A DNA stretch of 64,000 bases from Terasakiella brassicae. Its GTDB lineage: Bacteria; Pseudomonadota; Alphaproteobacteria; Rhodospirillales; Terasakiellaceae. A program made the translations under genes and the position numbers. The stretch covers positions 78,606-142,605 of the forward strand of contig NZ_BMHV01000008.1 in the NCBI RefSeq assembly GCF_014641495.1. Reading direction: 5' to 3'. This document shows positions 55,612-64,000 of this stretch, in pieces. A model generated the notes under the pieces. That model ran no database searches. It was not told the DNA's origin and saw only the letters and a list, made by a program, of their open reading frames with translations. The number at the start of each line of letters is the position of its first letter. Within the stretch, counting starts at the first letter, position 1.

Positions 55612-56697
55612 TTAACGCAGTTTTAATGTGGCCAGCCCGATGAGGGCGAGGATCAAGGCAATAATCCAGAAACGGATAACGATGGTGGGTTCGGCCCAAC
55701 CCTTTTTTTCGTAATGGTGATGCAGCGGTGCCATTTTAAAAACGCGCTTGCCTGTCAGTTTAAACGAGGCCACCTGTACGATGACGGACACGGTTTCCAG
55801 AACAAACAGGCCGCCGACAATGGCCAAAACCAGTTCGTGTTTGGTGACAACCGCAATGGACCCCAAGGTGCCGCCAAGGGCCAATGATCCGGTATCTCCC
55901 ATGAAGACCATCGCGGGCGGGGCGTTAAACCATAAAAATCCGATGCAGGCCCCGATAACGGCAGCGCAAATAACAGCCAGTTCGCCCGCGCCGGGGACGT
56001 AATGGATTTGCAGATAATCGGCAAAGACGAAGTTGCCAACCAGATAGGAAAAAATCGCAAATACACCGACCGCAATAATCACCGGAACAGTGGCAAGACC
56101 GTCCAGTCCATCGGTCAGGTTGACCGCGTTGGAAGACCCGATCATCACCAGAACGGCAAAGATCGGAAAAAAGATGCCCAAATTGAGCAAAACATCCTTG
56201 AAGAACGGCAAGGCCAGATGGGTGTTCAGGTTTTCCGGTTGAACACTGGCAACGATAAAGGCGGCAATTCCGGCAAATAAAAGTTGGCCGAGCAATTTCA
56301 GCTTACCTGATAAGCCCTTGGTATTTTTCTTGGAAACTTTCAGATAATCATCGGTGAAACCAATGAGGCCATAGCCCAATGTCACCAGCATAACCGCCCA
56401 GATATAAGGGTTTGATAAATCGGCCCACAGCAGGACGGAAATGGTCATGGATGTCAAAATCATAATACCACCCATTGTCGGGGTACCTTGTTTTTTCAAA
56501 TGACTTTCCGGTCCATCGTTGCGGATGGGTTGGCCTTGACCTTGCCATTGACGTAACCAACGGATCAGACGCGGGCCGATGATAAAAGCAATGATCATAG
56601 CCGTCATAACCGCGCCGCCCGTTCTGAATGTCAGATAGCGAAACAGGTTGAAGACCGCGAATTGATCGGCCAAAGGAAAGAGGAGGTGATATAGCAT
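55612..56697 (-). CDS. mraY: Phospho-N-acetylmuramoyl-pentapeptide transferase MraY
   Basis: A 361-residue polytopic membrane enzyme with about ten helices that forms lipid I on undecaprenyl phosphate. Diagnostic stretches: [28 protein letters not shown] with the catalytic aspartates, [26 protein letters not shown] and the [13 protein letters not shown] loop. It starts 21 bases after murF. Length is as expected. Confidence 0.98.
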   Translation of the reverse strand: MLYHLLFPLADQFAVFNLFRYLTFRTGGAVMTAMIIAFIIGPRLIRWLRQWQGQGQPIRNDGPESHLKKQGTPTMGGIMILTSMTISVLLWADLSNPYIWAVMLVTLGYGLIGFTDDYLKVSKKNTKGLSGKLKLLGQLLFAGIAAFIVASVQPENLNTHLALPFFKDVLLNLGIFFPIFAVLVMIGSSNAVNLTDGLDGLATVPVIIAVGVFAIFSYLVGNFVFADYLQIHYVPGAGELAVICAAVIGACIGFLWFNAPPAMVFMGDTGSLALGGTLGSIAVVTKHELVLAIVGGLFVLETVSVIVQVASFKLTGKRVFKMAPLHHHYEKKGWAEPTIVIRFWIIALILALIGLATLKLR

Positions 56698-56718
56698 GTG
56701 TCGGTTTCTCTTTCGTCT

Positions 56719-58113
56719 TTACGTCCCGTTGGATTGCAATTCAAGAAGGGCATCCAACACCAGATCGGTGCGTGATCCCCGCGAACTTTTAATACTGATT
56801 ACGTCACCCGGTTGAACGGCCTGCACTACCAATGGCGCAAGATGTTCGGCGCTGGAGGCATGGGCACCACGTTGATGGGCAGGCAACGCCTTGAACAGAT
56901 GTTTCATTAACGGGCCGCAGGCAAAGACCAAATGGATTTTCTTGCAGGCACCGACTAAGTTTTTGTGAATATCGATTTCATCGGGGCCGAGTTCCAGCAT
57001 ATCGCCCAGAACCGCAATGCGTCGGCCTGACTGGTGTGACAGAACGTCAAGGGCGGCACGCATCGAAGCGTCATTGGCATTATAGCTTTCATCAATGACG
57101 CGAAGACTGCCCCCGGATATCTCAATTGTATGAACCGCCCCGCGCCCTTTTAACTGTGACAGGTGGGCCAAATCGTTTGCTGCCTGTTTTACATCTGCGC
57201 CTAAGGCCTCGACGCAGGCAAGAACCGCTAAACTGTTGGTGACCCAATGGCGACCATCGTGCGCGATTTTATAATCAAGGGGCTGACCGTGGATATTCGC
57301 CGAGATGAATGTGCCGTTTTCTGTTTCATCATTTTCAAATGATGTTGCGTTAAACGTGGCGTCTTGTTCACTTGCAAAGGTGATGATGTTATCGATACCT
57401 TGTGTCAGGCAGGCCTGTTTCATGCGTTCGAAATAAGAGTTATCGGCATTTAAAACCGCGACACCGCCTTTTTTCAGACCTGCAAAAATTTCGCACTTGG
57501 CATCGGCAATGGCGGCTTCGTCCTCAAAATATTCGAGATGGGCGGCGGCGACCGTTGTGATAACGCCAACATCGGGTTGCGCCATTTGCGACAGCTCAAT
57601 TAATTCGCCCGCATGGTTCATCCCCAACTCCAGAACCGCGAAATCGCAGTCGCGTGGCATACGGGCCAAGGTTAAAGGCAGGCCGAAATGATTGTTGAGA
57701 TTGCCAAGGGTGGCGTGCGTTTTGCCTTGTTTGGATAAAACACTGGCGAGGGCCTCTTTCACCCCGGTTTTTCCCACGCTGCCGGTAACGGCGACGATTT
57801 TTGCGTTTGAGCGCGCACGTGCAGCACGTCCCAAATCTTCCAATGCACGCGTTGTGTTTTTCACCAGAAGCAGTTTGTCATCTTGACGGCAATTTTGCGG
57901 AATATGGGAGACAACAGCGGCCGCTGCGCCAGCCTTTAAGGCCGCGTGAACAAATTGATGCCCATCGAAGCTGGGACCTTTGATGGCAATAAACAGATCG
58001 CCTTTTTCCACATTGCGGCTGTCGATGGAAATGCCTGTGCATTCCCATTGTCCGAACGGGGTTCCGTCTACGACCTTTGCCGCTTCGTCGGTTGTCCATA
58101 AAATATCAGTCAT
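56719..58113 (-). CDS. murF: UDP-N-acetylmuramoyl-tripeptide-D-alanyl-D-alanine ligase MurF
   Basis: A 464-residue Mur ligase attaching D-Ala-D-Ala, completing the UDP-MurNAc pentapeptide. N-terminal ISIDSRNVEKGDLFIAIKG, ATP loop VTGSVGKTGVKEALAS, ELGMNHAGELIELSQ and C-terminal VIDESYNANDASMRAAL are visible. It overlaps murE by 8 bases. Confidence 0.98.
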   Translation of the reverse strand: MTDILWTTDEAAKVVDGTPFGQWECTGISIDSRNVEKGDLFIAIKGPSFDGHQFVHAALKAGAAAAVVSHIPQNCRQDDKLLLVKNTTRALEDLGRAARARSNAKIVAVTGSVGKTGVKEALASVLSKQGKTHATLGNLNNHFGLPLTLARMPRDCDFAVLELGMNHAGELIELSQMAQPDVGVITTVAAAHLEYFEDEAAIADAKCEIFAGLKKGGVAVLNADNSYFERMKQACLTQGIDNIITFASEQDATFNATSFENDETENGTFISANIHGQPLDYKIAHDGRHWVTNSLAVLACVEALGADVKQAANDLAHLSQLKGRGAVHTIEISGGSLRVIDESYNANDASMRAALDVLSHQSGRRIAVLGDMLELGPDEIDIHKNLVGACKKIHLVFACGPLMKHLFKALPAHQRGAHASSAEHLAPLVVQAVQPGDVISIKSSRGSRTDLVLDALLELQSNGT

Positions 58114-59527
58114 GGATCAACTCCCGTGCAAGGGCGCGGTCATCAAAAGGCAACACACGGTCCCCCACAATTTGACCCGTTTCATGGCCTTTTCCGGCAA
58201 TAAGAAGAACATCGCCTTCTTTCAATTCGGAAATGGCGGTTTCAATAGCCGTTTTACGATCACCGATTTCGGTGGCATCGGGGCAGGCCGCCATGATTTC
58301 GGACCGAATGATTGTGGCATCTTCGCTACGCGGGTTGTCATCACTGACATACACACGATCGGCAAACTGGGCGGCAATATTCCCCATTTGCGGACGTTTG
58401 CCTTTGTCACGGTCCCCGCCGCAACCAAACAAGACCGCCAGTTGCCCTTGTGTATGGGGGCGAAGTGCACACAGAACGGTTTTTAAGGCATCCGGTGTAT
58501 GGGCGTAATCGACGTAAATGCCGTAGCCCATTGCCTCCATACGACCCGGGACCCCTTCCAGTTTGGACAGCAAGGGGATGACGTCTTCTGGGCTATGTCC
58601 GCTGGCGATCACGATCATGGTCGCGCACATAATGTTTTCGGCTTGAAAATAACCCGCCAATGGCAATGCGATTTGATAGTCTTTTCCACCGGTGCGCAGA
58701 ACAAGATCCTGACCGTGCGGTGTCGGCTGGGCCGTGATCAACTGAATGTCATGCCCCATTTTCCCATAACTCAGGACTTTGCGACCGGTTTGTTCCAGAA
58801 GGCTGCGTAAGGCTTCAAATTCTGGAATATCGGCGTTTAAAACACCGATGCCGGATGGGCTGAGCAAATCACTGAAGAGCCGTTTCTTTGCGCGCAGGTA
58901 ATCTGCCATATCGACATGATAATCCAGATGATCCCGGCTCAGGTTTGTAAAGGCTGCGATCTGAACCTTTACCCCGTCCATACGGTATTGGTCCAACCCG
59001 TGACTGGACGCTTCCATTGCAAGATGGGTGACGCCTGATTGTGCAATTTCTGCAAGGCGTTGGTGCAAACCCGCCGGGTCCGGTGTGGTCAAGCCACCTG
59101 CAATATTCAATCCCGGTGCCGTGATGCCCAAGGTGCCGACACTGGCCGCAGAATGCCCCAGCAGGGACCAGAGTTGACGAACAAACGTAACGACGGAACT
59201 TTTCCCATTGGTGCCGGTAACGGCGGCGCAAAGGTCAGGTTGCGCGCCATAAAAAGCCGCTGCCGCCTTGGCAAAACACAGACGCGGGTTATCATCATAA
59301 ATGAAAACGGTATTTGGATAGATATCGAGGCCTTCGGTTTTACTGGGGACCAAAACAGCACAGGCCCCATTTTTAATTGCCTGATTAATAAAGGCGCGCC
59401 CATCTACGCGATTGCCGGGCAGGGCGGCAAACAGATAGCCGGGTTTAACAGCGCGACTGTCAACGCTCAGGCCTGTGATGTCCAGTTTGGATGTGCAATC
59501 GGGGAAAAGAATGTTTAATTGAACCAT
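58106..59527 (-). CDS. murE: UDP-N-acetylmuramoyl-L-alanyl-D-glutamate-2,6-diaminopimelate ligase MurE
   Basis: A 473-residue Mur ligase adding the third residue of the stem peptide. The DNPRSED motif (VSDDNPRSEDATIIRSEI) is the one that recognises meso-diaminopimelate, so the wall is of the usual Gram-negative DAP type. ATP loop VTGTNGKSSVVTFVRQL, EASSHGLDQYRMDG and VDYAHTPDALKTVL are present. It follows ftsI by 3 bases and overlaps murF. Confidence 0.98.
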   Translation of the reverse strand: MVQLNILFPDCTSKLDITGLSVDSRAVKPGYLFAALPGNRVDGRAFINQAIKNGACAVLVPSKTEGLDIYPNTVFIYDDNPRLCFAKAAAAFYGAQPDLCAAVTGTNGKSSVVTFVRQLWSLLGHSAASVGTLGITAPGLNIAGGLTTPDPAGLHQRLAEIAQSGVTHLAMEASSHGLDQYRMDGVKVQIAAFTNLSRDHLDYHVDMADYLRAKKRLFSDLLSPSGIGVLNADIPEFEALRSLLEQTGRKVLSYGKMGHDIQLITAQPTPHGQDLVLRTGGKDYQIALPLAGYFQAENIMCATMIVIASGHSPEDVIPLLSKLEGVPGRMEAMGYGIYVDYAHTPDALKTVLCALRPHTQGQLAVLFGCGGDRDKGKRPQMGNIAAQFADRVYVSDDNPRSEDATIIRSEIMAACPDATEIGDRKTAIETAISELKEGDVLLIAGKGHETGQIVGDRVLPFDDRALARELIHD

Positions 59528-59530
59528 GAT

Positions 59531-61222
59531 TTACCCCTTCACCTTGATGAAAAGAGGGTCGCCCGGTTGATAGGCTTGTTCTTCACCGGCTGATGGGGCA
59601 AGGCCAAGCATGGGGCCAACGCGATCAACGACCCTTTTGGCAATGGGGGCCGCAACCCAGCCCGCAGTCGCGTATCCAAATGTCTTTTTGTTGCCGACCG
59701 GTTCATCGACCATTGCAAGGATGGCATATTTTGGGTTTTCAATCGGGAAAACACCGGCAAAAGACGAGATACGGGCGCGGCGATTATAAGACCCACCTTC
59801 CTGCTTGTCGGCTGTTCCAGTCTTGCCACCCACACGGTAAAAGGCAGAATTGGCTTTTTTGCCGGAGCCTTGCAAAACCACCAGACGCATAAGCTTGCGC
59901 ATTTGTGCGGAGACCTCTTCGGAAATAACGCGGCGCGGGGGCAAACGGTCCTTGGAATTGCCTTTTAACAATGTCGGGTTGGGCAAAAGTCCGCCGTTGG
60001 CCATTGCCCCAACGGCACTGGTCAGTTGTAACGGTGTAATGGCAATACCGTGTCCATAAGAAATTGTCATGGTATTGGCCTTGCGCCAACGTGTGGGATA
60101 AAGCGGGGTGCCGACTTCGGGGATTTCCAGTGAGGCGGTATTCAGCAATCCAAGGCGGCCCATATATTCACGTTGCAAATCGGTTCCCGCTTCCAAGGCA
60201 ATTTGGGCAGATCCGATGTTTGAAGAAAAAACTAAAATTTCAGGAACGCTGAGAACCCGGTTTTTCCCGTGAAAATCGTTAATGAGAAAACGTCCGATTT
60301 TTAAAGGTTTGCTCGCATCAAACGTGTCATTGAGTGTGACCGTCTTACTGTCCAGTGCCATTGCTGTGTTGAACAGTTTGAAAATGGACCCCATTTCATA
60401 GACGCCTTTGGTCGCGCGGTTGAAACCGGCATCACCGACAAGGGTATCTGTGTTATTGGGATCAAAATCTGGCAGGGACACTAAAGAGAGAAGTTCACCG
60501 GATTGAATGTCCATAATGATCCCCGCCCCGCCAATCGCCTTGAATTCATCAATGGCATCTTGCAAGGCGCTGCGCATAATGGATTGAATGCGGACATCGA
60601 TGGAAAGTTCAAGCTTTCCACCCGGTGTGGTCAATTGATGATTAAAGCTTTGTTCAAGCCCGGCGATGCCGCGTCCATCAACATCGGTGTACCCAAGCAC
60701 ATGGGCGAGCAAGGGACCTTGTGGATAGGTCCTGCGTTCGTCGCTTTGGTAATCCAGCCCCGGAATACCGAGCAGGTTGACTTGATATTTCTGATTGGGC
60801 GTTAAGGTGCGAACCAGATAATCAAAGCGTTTGCCCGAAGATAGTTTCTTAACGGTGTCATCAATGGCGAGTTCAGGCAGGATACGCGCAAGTTTCAAGG
60901 CCGCCTGTGTCGGGTCCTCCCCGGCTTCGAGAAAGGCTTTTGAATCCACAAATAACGAGTCCGCAGGCAAGGACGTTGCCACCAATACCCCGTTGCGATC
61001 CACAATATCGGCACGCACAGCTTCAACCACATCACCCATGCTGGGGCTATCGACAAGGGTAGGTTCCCGGCTGCCTTGGAAAAGGGAAAGGTCAACCACG
61101 CGCCCGGCAAGAACGATGAACAAAATGGCAAAAACGGCCCCCGTCACCACGGCGCGATTATGCCCGGTTTCAATGGCTCTGCGGTTTTTGAGTTGTTTTT
61201 CGCGCGCCCCCCGAAGTTCCAT
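59531..61222 (-). CDS. ftsI: Septal peptidoglycan transpeptidase FtsI (PBP3)
   Basis: A 563-residue class B penicillin-binding protein. One N-terminal membrane helix (about 25-48), then the pedestal domain with RGSREP-like polar regions, then the transpeptidase: catalytic serine in MGSIFKLF (SxxK), second motif SSN in VFSSNIGSAQ, and KTG in VGGKTGTADK. It cross-links septal glycan made by FtsW. It starts 2 bases after the ftsL stop. Confidence 0.97.
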   Translation of the reverse strand: MELRGAREKQLKNRRAIETGHNRAVVTGAVFAILFIVLAGRVVDLSLFQGSREPTLVDSPSMGDVVEAVRADIVDRNGVLVATSLPADSLFVDSKAFLEAGEDPTQAALKLARILPELAIDDTVKKLSSGKRFDYLVRTLTPNQKYQVNLLGIPGLDYQSDERRTYPQGPLLAHVLGYTDVDGRGIAGLEQSFNHQLTTPGGKLELSIDVRIQSIMRSALQDAIDEFKAIGGAGIIMDIQSGELLSLVSLPDFDPNNTDTLVGDAGFNRATKGVYEMGSIFKLFNTAMALDSKTVTLNDTFDASKPLKIGRFLINDFHGKNRVLSVPEILVFSSNIGSAQIALEAGTDLQREYMGRLGLLNTASLEIPEVGTPLYPTRWRKANTMTISYGHGIAITPLQLTSAVGAMANGGLLPNPTLLKGNSKDRLPPRRVISEEVSAQMRKLMRLVVLQGSGKKANSAFYRVGGKTGTADKQEGGSYNRRARISSFAGVFPIENPKYAILAMVDEPVGNKKTFGYATAGWVAAPIAKRVVDRVGPMLGLAPSAGEEQAYQPGDPLFIKVKG

Positions 61223-61224
61223 GA

Positions 61225-61545
61225 TTAACGCTCCAGCTTGACGGGTTGGGCGTTGGGATCATCGGGCAGCAATTGCTTGTCAAACATATCCAGATTGATC
61301 AATTGATTGCCGTTCATCGGCTTGAGACCCAGATGACGACGGGCCAGATCTTCCAGACGATTGGGATCGTTCAGGTAACTCCATTCCGCTTTCAGAATAT
61401 GGATGGTTTCCTGTTCTTCCAGAATTTGCCTGTTGAGTTCGCTCAGTTCTTTTTCCAGTTCGTCCACCTGATAGGTGATGCGAAACACCCCGATAGACAG
61501 GGCAATCGCCAGAAAAACGGTCAGGGCAAGGGTCAGGCGGGTCAT
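61225..61545 (-). CDS. ftsL: Cell division protein FtsL
   Basis: A 106-residue bitopic protein. The N-terminal helix (about residues 4-24) is followed by a leucine-zipper-like coiled coil (VDELEKELSELNRQILEEQE) and then AEWSYLNDPNRLEDLARRHLGL, the family hallmark. It bridges FtsQ/B and FtsW/I. It overlaps rsmH by 4 bases and lies in the usual mraZ-rsmH-ftsL-ftsI order. Confidence 0.93.
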   Translation of the reverse strand: MTRLTLALTVFLAIALSIGVFRITYQVDELEKELSELNRQILEEQETIHILKAEWSYLNDPNRLEDLARRHLGLKPMNGNQLINLDMFDKQLLPDDPNAQPVKLER

Positions 61546-62483
61546 GGGTTCCCTCCCGTCCAGTTTGGTGCATCGGTGCGAACGGCGGCGCGCAATTTTG
61601 AAGAACGTGCACGTGGGTTTTCTTTTAATTCTTCTTCACTGGGGGCAATGGGTTTGCGTGTCACCAGTTTAAAGGTCGGTTGTGGCCCGTCTGTTGTGGC
61701 ATCAGGCATATAACGGTTGGTCCGTGCGTTTGCCCCGCTGCGTTCTTTGAAAAACTTTTTAACGATGCGGTCTTCCAGTGAATGGAAGGTAACAACGACA
61801 AGACGACCGCCGGGCAGCAATAATTCTTCGGCAGCGCAAAGGCCACGTTCCAGTTCGCCAAGCTCGTCATTTACATAAATGCGCAAACCCTGAAATGTGC
61901 GGGTTGCCGGATCGATTTTGTCCTTGGCCTGCCATACAACAGAACGCACGATTTTGGCAAGCTGCGCGGTTGTCGTGATTTCTTCTTCTTTGCGTGCTTC
62001 GACGATGGCGCGCGCCACACGGCGTGAATGACGTTCTTCACCGTATTTGTAGATAATATCGGCAAGGTCTTTTTCATCGTAGGTATTAACAACATCGGCT
62101 GCACTTTCACCGGATTGGGCCATGCGCATGTCCAGCGGACCATCCTCGCGGAAGGAAAAACCACGATCGGCTTCATCGATTTGGAAGGAAGAGACTCCTA
62201 TATCCAGAACCACCGCGTTCACCTTTTGATTCACAAGGGCCGCCATGTCCCCATAGCAGCCCTCAAACATTGTCAACCGGTTATCCAAGGATTTGGATAA
62301 GGTGTTGCCCCGTTTGATTGCGTCCGGGTCACGGTCTATGGCAAAGACCCGGCAATTGGCGGCATCCAGTATGGCTTTGGTATAGCCCCCTCCACCGAAG
62401 GTGCCGTCAATAACGATGTCACCTTCTTCTGGGGCAATGGCCTGAACAATTTCGTTTAACAGAACGGGGATATGGCCACTCAT
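61542..62483 (-). CDS. rsmH: 16S rRNA (cytosine(1402)-N4)-methyltransferase RsmH
   Basis: A 313-residue SAM-dependent methyltransferase (formerly MraW) modifying 16S rRNA. Early HIPVLLNEIVQAI, SAM motif DGTFGGGGYTKAIL, VLDIGVSSFQIDEADRGFSF and the late VVTFHSLEDRIVKKFFKE are all family signatures. It overlaps mraZ by 4 bases and ftsL by 4 bases. Confidence 0.98.
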   Translation of the reverse strand: MSGHIPVLLNEIVQAIAPEEGDIVIDGTFGGGGYTKAILDAANCRVFAIDRDPDAIKRGNTLSKSLDNRLTMFEGCYGDMAALVNQKVNAVVLDIGVSSFQIDEADRGFSFREDGPLDMRMAQSGESAADVVNTYDEKDLADIIYKYGEERHSRRVARAIVEARKEEEITTTAQLAKIVRSVVWQAKDKIDPATRTFQGLRIYVNDELGELERGLCAAEELLLPGGRLVVVTFHSLEDRIVKKFFKERSGANARTNRYMPDATTDGPQPTFKLVTRKPIAPSEEELKENPRARSSKLRAAVRTDAPNWTGGNP

Positions 62484-62950
62484 TGCAGATCCTCCGGGCT
62501 GACGCGCAGTTTCAAGGTGCGCTTGGCGGCCTTGGCACGGCTGAAAGCCTGCTTGGCATGGGCTTCATAGGCGCCGGGTTCCCAGATTAAAATCTCGCGC
62601 CCGCGCCCGACAAATAAGGCCTGATCGGTAATTCCGGCGTGTTCCAGCAATTCCTGTGGTAAAATGACACGCCCTTCGGTGTCAAAGCTCAGTTGGCTGG
62701 CACTTTCCAAAATGACAGCCGCGAGATCGTCCTGATCATCAGAGAAAAAATCGGTTTCGGCCGTGAGGCTGTCGGCCAAAACGGTCATAAAGGTTTCGTC
62801 GCAAGCGGCAATCGCGGGGAATTTAAAGGAGGGATAAGCATACATCCCGCGAAAATTTTGCGTTTCAAAAGACGCACGGAAAGGCTTGGGAACGCTGGTG
62901 CGTCCCTTTTTATCTATCTTGTTTAGATGCTTCCCGACAAAAAGTGCCAT
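62480..62950 (-). CDS. mraZ: Transcriptional regulator MraZ
   Basis: A 156-residue DNA-binding protein and first gene of the dcw operon. Two MraZ repeats are visible, each an AbrB-like fold: HLNKIDKKGRTSVPKPFR near residue 8 and LSFDTEGRVILPQELLEHAG near residue 90. MraZ assembles into a ring and represses its own operon by binding repeated TGGG sites; such sites are found 106-178 bases upstream (63056-63132). The ATG at 62950 has only a weak ribosome site. Confidence 0.97.
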   Translation of the reverse strand: MALFVGKHLNKIDKKGRTSVPKPFRASFETQNFRGMYAYPSFKFPAIAACDETFMTVLADSLTAETDFFSDDQDDLAAVILESASQLSFDTEGRVILPQELLEHAGITDQALFVGRGREILIWEPGAYEAHAKQAFSRAKAAKRTLKLRVSPEDLQ

Positions 62951-63055
62951 GATGGCGGTGCCTGCTTGCTAAATCGTTCGAACCTCACCCATTGAAGAAC
63001 AGTGAAAAGACCGGCATAACCGATCCCAATTTCCAGACTGCCCATTGTTAACGGA

Positions 63056-63132
63056 TGGGCTGCCCCTATTATTCGATGGGATAATATGGGATATCATGGG
63101 ATTTGATGGGAGGTCAATGTAAAAACATGGGA
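63056..63132. promoter_or_regulatory. Probable MraZ operator: six TGGG repeats with regular spacing
   Basis: TGGG motifs occur at 63056, 63077, 63087, 63097, 63107 and 63128. The four central copies (each TGGGA, usually ATGGGA) are exactly 10 bases apart, and each outer copy is 21 bases from the nearest inner one, so all six face the same side of the helix. MraZ is known from E. coli to bind TGGGN direct repeats with 5-base gaps (10-base period). On the transcribed minus strand a TTGACC at 63112-63117 lies at the edge of the array, and TATCCC follows at 18 bases, so binding would cover the dcw promoter. Confidence 0.8.
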
Positions 63133-63683
63133 AAAGCCGCAGGAAACAAGGCTTAACCAGAAGTTTTGTGTGCTATATATGGGGTTCTTGTTTTGGTGCG
63201 ACCCTATATATAGGTCTGTATAAGTTGGTGGCCTGTAGATAGATTTATAAAAAGTAAAGAAGATCAAAGGCTTTCTTTAAAAATGCCCCTTGAGGGCATA
63301 AAGGTGCTTTTTAGGTATCAAAAAGTATCTGAAAATATGTGTGGGTGACTGTCCAAATCCCACATTTAACTTTCTTTAAAGAACTGGAAATGGATTTACG
63401 GAATTTTGGCTCCTCAATTTCCATAGATAGCTTTCCAAAAAAACGGCTAGGAAACTCAAGCTACGGAAATTTTATTTCCATAAATCAATGTTTAATAATT
63501 TTAAATCAATGGATTAGAGGTTTTGTGTATTTTTAATTTATTGCATTTTAAGAAACGAAAATTGCAATTTTACGAGTATTGCCTGAAACGGTCATTAAAA
63601 TGATCAAAAAGCGAATCGGAAAGTAAATTATGGAAATGGGAAAGAATAGCGATGCGAGTTGTTGATTATTCAAAATTTTCATC
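63133..63683. other. AT-rich non-coding region upstream of dcw operon
   Basis: About 550 bases without a supported gene and clearly richer in A+T than the rest. It holds several hairpins: 63173-63183 with 63211-63222, ATGCCC/GGGCAT at 63283-63299, and GTGGG/CCCAC at 63341-63363. CTTTCTTTAAA occurs twice (63271, 63370), and ATTTCCATA twice (63417, 63474). A 65-codon frame at 63339 has no ribosome site or recognisable content and is not called. The region next to an insertion sequence looks like degraded or acquired DNA. Confidence 0.5.
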
Positions 63684-63881
63684 TCATATATCCAATAGCT
63701 TGGTTTTTATAGCCATCATATAGGCTTTCATATTTCGCTTTTGAGTATCCTGAGGGAAATGTTGAACGATCCATTGCGTAGCTGCTTGCCTCAGAAATTC
63801 AGGTACATGTGCATCAATCGTCTCTTCCATGGATTTCTGATAATGTTCTTCAAAATGTTCGTTGAACAAATTCTCCGTCCC
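63684..63881 (-). pseudogene. Gene fragment truncated by an insertion sequence
   Basis: A minus-strand frame encoding at least 61 residues (mature reading begins FNEHFEEHYQKSMEETIDAH and ends IKTKLLDI). The only start near the beginning is a TTG at 63869; the frame stays open into the insertion sequence end near 63885, so the N-terminal part was probably removed by that insertion. The remaining part is helical and charged and I do not recognise it. It could also be an intact small gene. Confidence 0.4.
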
Positions 63882-63884
63882 AAT

Positions 63885-64000
63885 TGGACCCGTCCCCTAA
63901 AACTGGAGAGCACCTTCTGTTAAACTGAGATTTACAGGAGGAATAAATGAGTCTCAAAAAATCTGATGAATTTAAAAGCGAAGCCGTCCAGCTTGCACTG
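63885..64000 (+). mobile_element. Left end of an IS3-family insertion sequence (partial)
   Basis: The terminal sequence beginning TGGACCCGTCCCCTAAAACT near 63885 has the look of an IS3-type inverted end. It is followed by a spacer and then, after AGGAGG, the first transposase frame. The element continues beyond the window; the right end and target duplication cannot be seen. Confidence 0.65.
63947..64000 (+). CDS. IS3-family transposase OrfA, N-terminal fragment
   Basis: Eighteen codons from ATG 63947 to the window end, with AGGAGG 6-10 bases upstream. The start (SLKKSDEFKSEAVQLAL) is the usual opening of the helix-turn-helix OrfA proteins of IS3-family elements (compare the common KKSDEFK-EAV pattern). 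In these elements OrfA and OrfB are joined by frameshifting to make the transposase. It is cut by the window end, so completeness is unknown. Confidence 0.75.
   Translation, partial: MSLKKSDEFKSEAVQLAL

Noticed and set aside
62955..62995. TTCGAACC-type sequence upstream of mraZ as a possible tRNA T-arm
   Set aside because: No matching acceptor or anticodon stems could be found around it.
63077..63111. Short regular repeats resembling a CRISPR or satellite array
   Set aside because: The unit is only 10 bases with no spacer variation, and it lies in front of mraZ, where known MraZ sites have exactly this period.
63339..63536. Plus-strand frame of 65 codons in the AT-rich region
   Set aside because: No ribosome site, no recognisable content, and it overlaps palindromes and repeats.

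Overview
The window is a chromosomal stretch from an alphaproteobacterium, most likely a Rhodospirillales-type organism. This is inferred from gene content and order, with base composition near 50% G+C. Supporting signs are the mutY / DUF721 / DsbA-like / smc arrangement, a DUF2125 protein, a DivL-like pseudo-histidine kinase whose phospho-acceptor histidine is a tyrosine, and a full division and cell wall (dcw) cluster. No rRNA or tRNA gene was recognised.

Layout. (1) 1-6645, plus strand: a tight run of ten genes, nearly all without a clear functional name. It encodes a DUF4384 membrane protein, two lipoproteins, a membrane-anchored helical protein, a small exported protein, an ExbB/TolQ/MotA-like membrane protein and two proteins built like TonB/TolA (one N-terminal membrane helix plus a long Pro/Lys-rich spacer). 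It reads as an energised, envelope-spanning machine and is my main candidate for an undescribed system. (2) 6642-9655: a flavoprotein, a Crp/Fnr regulator and a LOG-family protein, with a string of hairpins at 7884-7993 that could be a small RNA. (3) 9753-12796, minus strand: pgsA-mobB-moeA-moaD-moaE (phospholipid and molybdenum cofactor synthesis). A plus-strand solute-binding-protein gene lies between pgsA and uvrC. (4) 15757-18432: a DUF2125 protein and a class III aminotransferase, followed by a duplicated terminator that brackets a palindromic repeat element. (5) 18457-21987, minus strand: a DivL-like kinase, two unknown small proteins and an Hpt phosphotransfer protein, in one apparent operon. 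(6) 22237-28849: a BON-domain protein, smc, a DsbA-like protein, a DUF721/DciA-like protein and divergent mutY. (7) 28913-34548, plus strand: a lipoprotein plus secreted caspase-like protease pair, msrB, a MATE transporter, an MltC-like transglycosylase, and a cold-shock gene followed by two very small genes. (8) 34610-43537: pepN, an acyl-ACP thioesterase, an OsmC-like protein, ligA, recN and bamD. (9) 43709-62950, minus strand: lpxC, ftsZ, ftsA, ftsQ, ddl, murB, murC, murG, ftsW, murD, mraY, murF, murE, ftsI, ftsL, rsmH and mraZ, given here in the reverse of transcription order. (10) 62951-64000: the dcw promoter region with regularly spaced TGGG repeats (probable MraZ sites), then AT-rich DNA, a truncated gene and the left end of an IS3-family insertion sequence that runs off the window.

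How the genes work together. The last 20 kb make and divide the cell wall: MurB-F, Ddl and MraY/MurG build lipid II, FtsW/FtsI polymerise and cross-link it, FtsZ/A/Q/L organise the septum, and MraZ probably controls the whole set from the repeats at 63056-63132. LpxC and BamD add outer-membrane lipid A and protein assembly. The DivL-like operon suggests CtrA-type cell-cycle control. The first 6.6 kb and the caspase pair both encode envelope proteins of unknown role. All assignments come from reading sequence and recalled family motifs; no database search was run.
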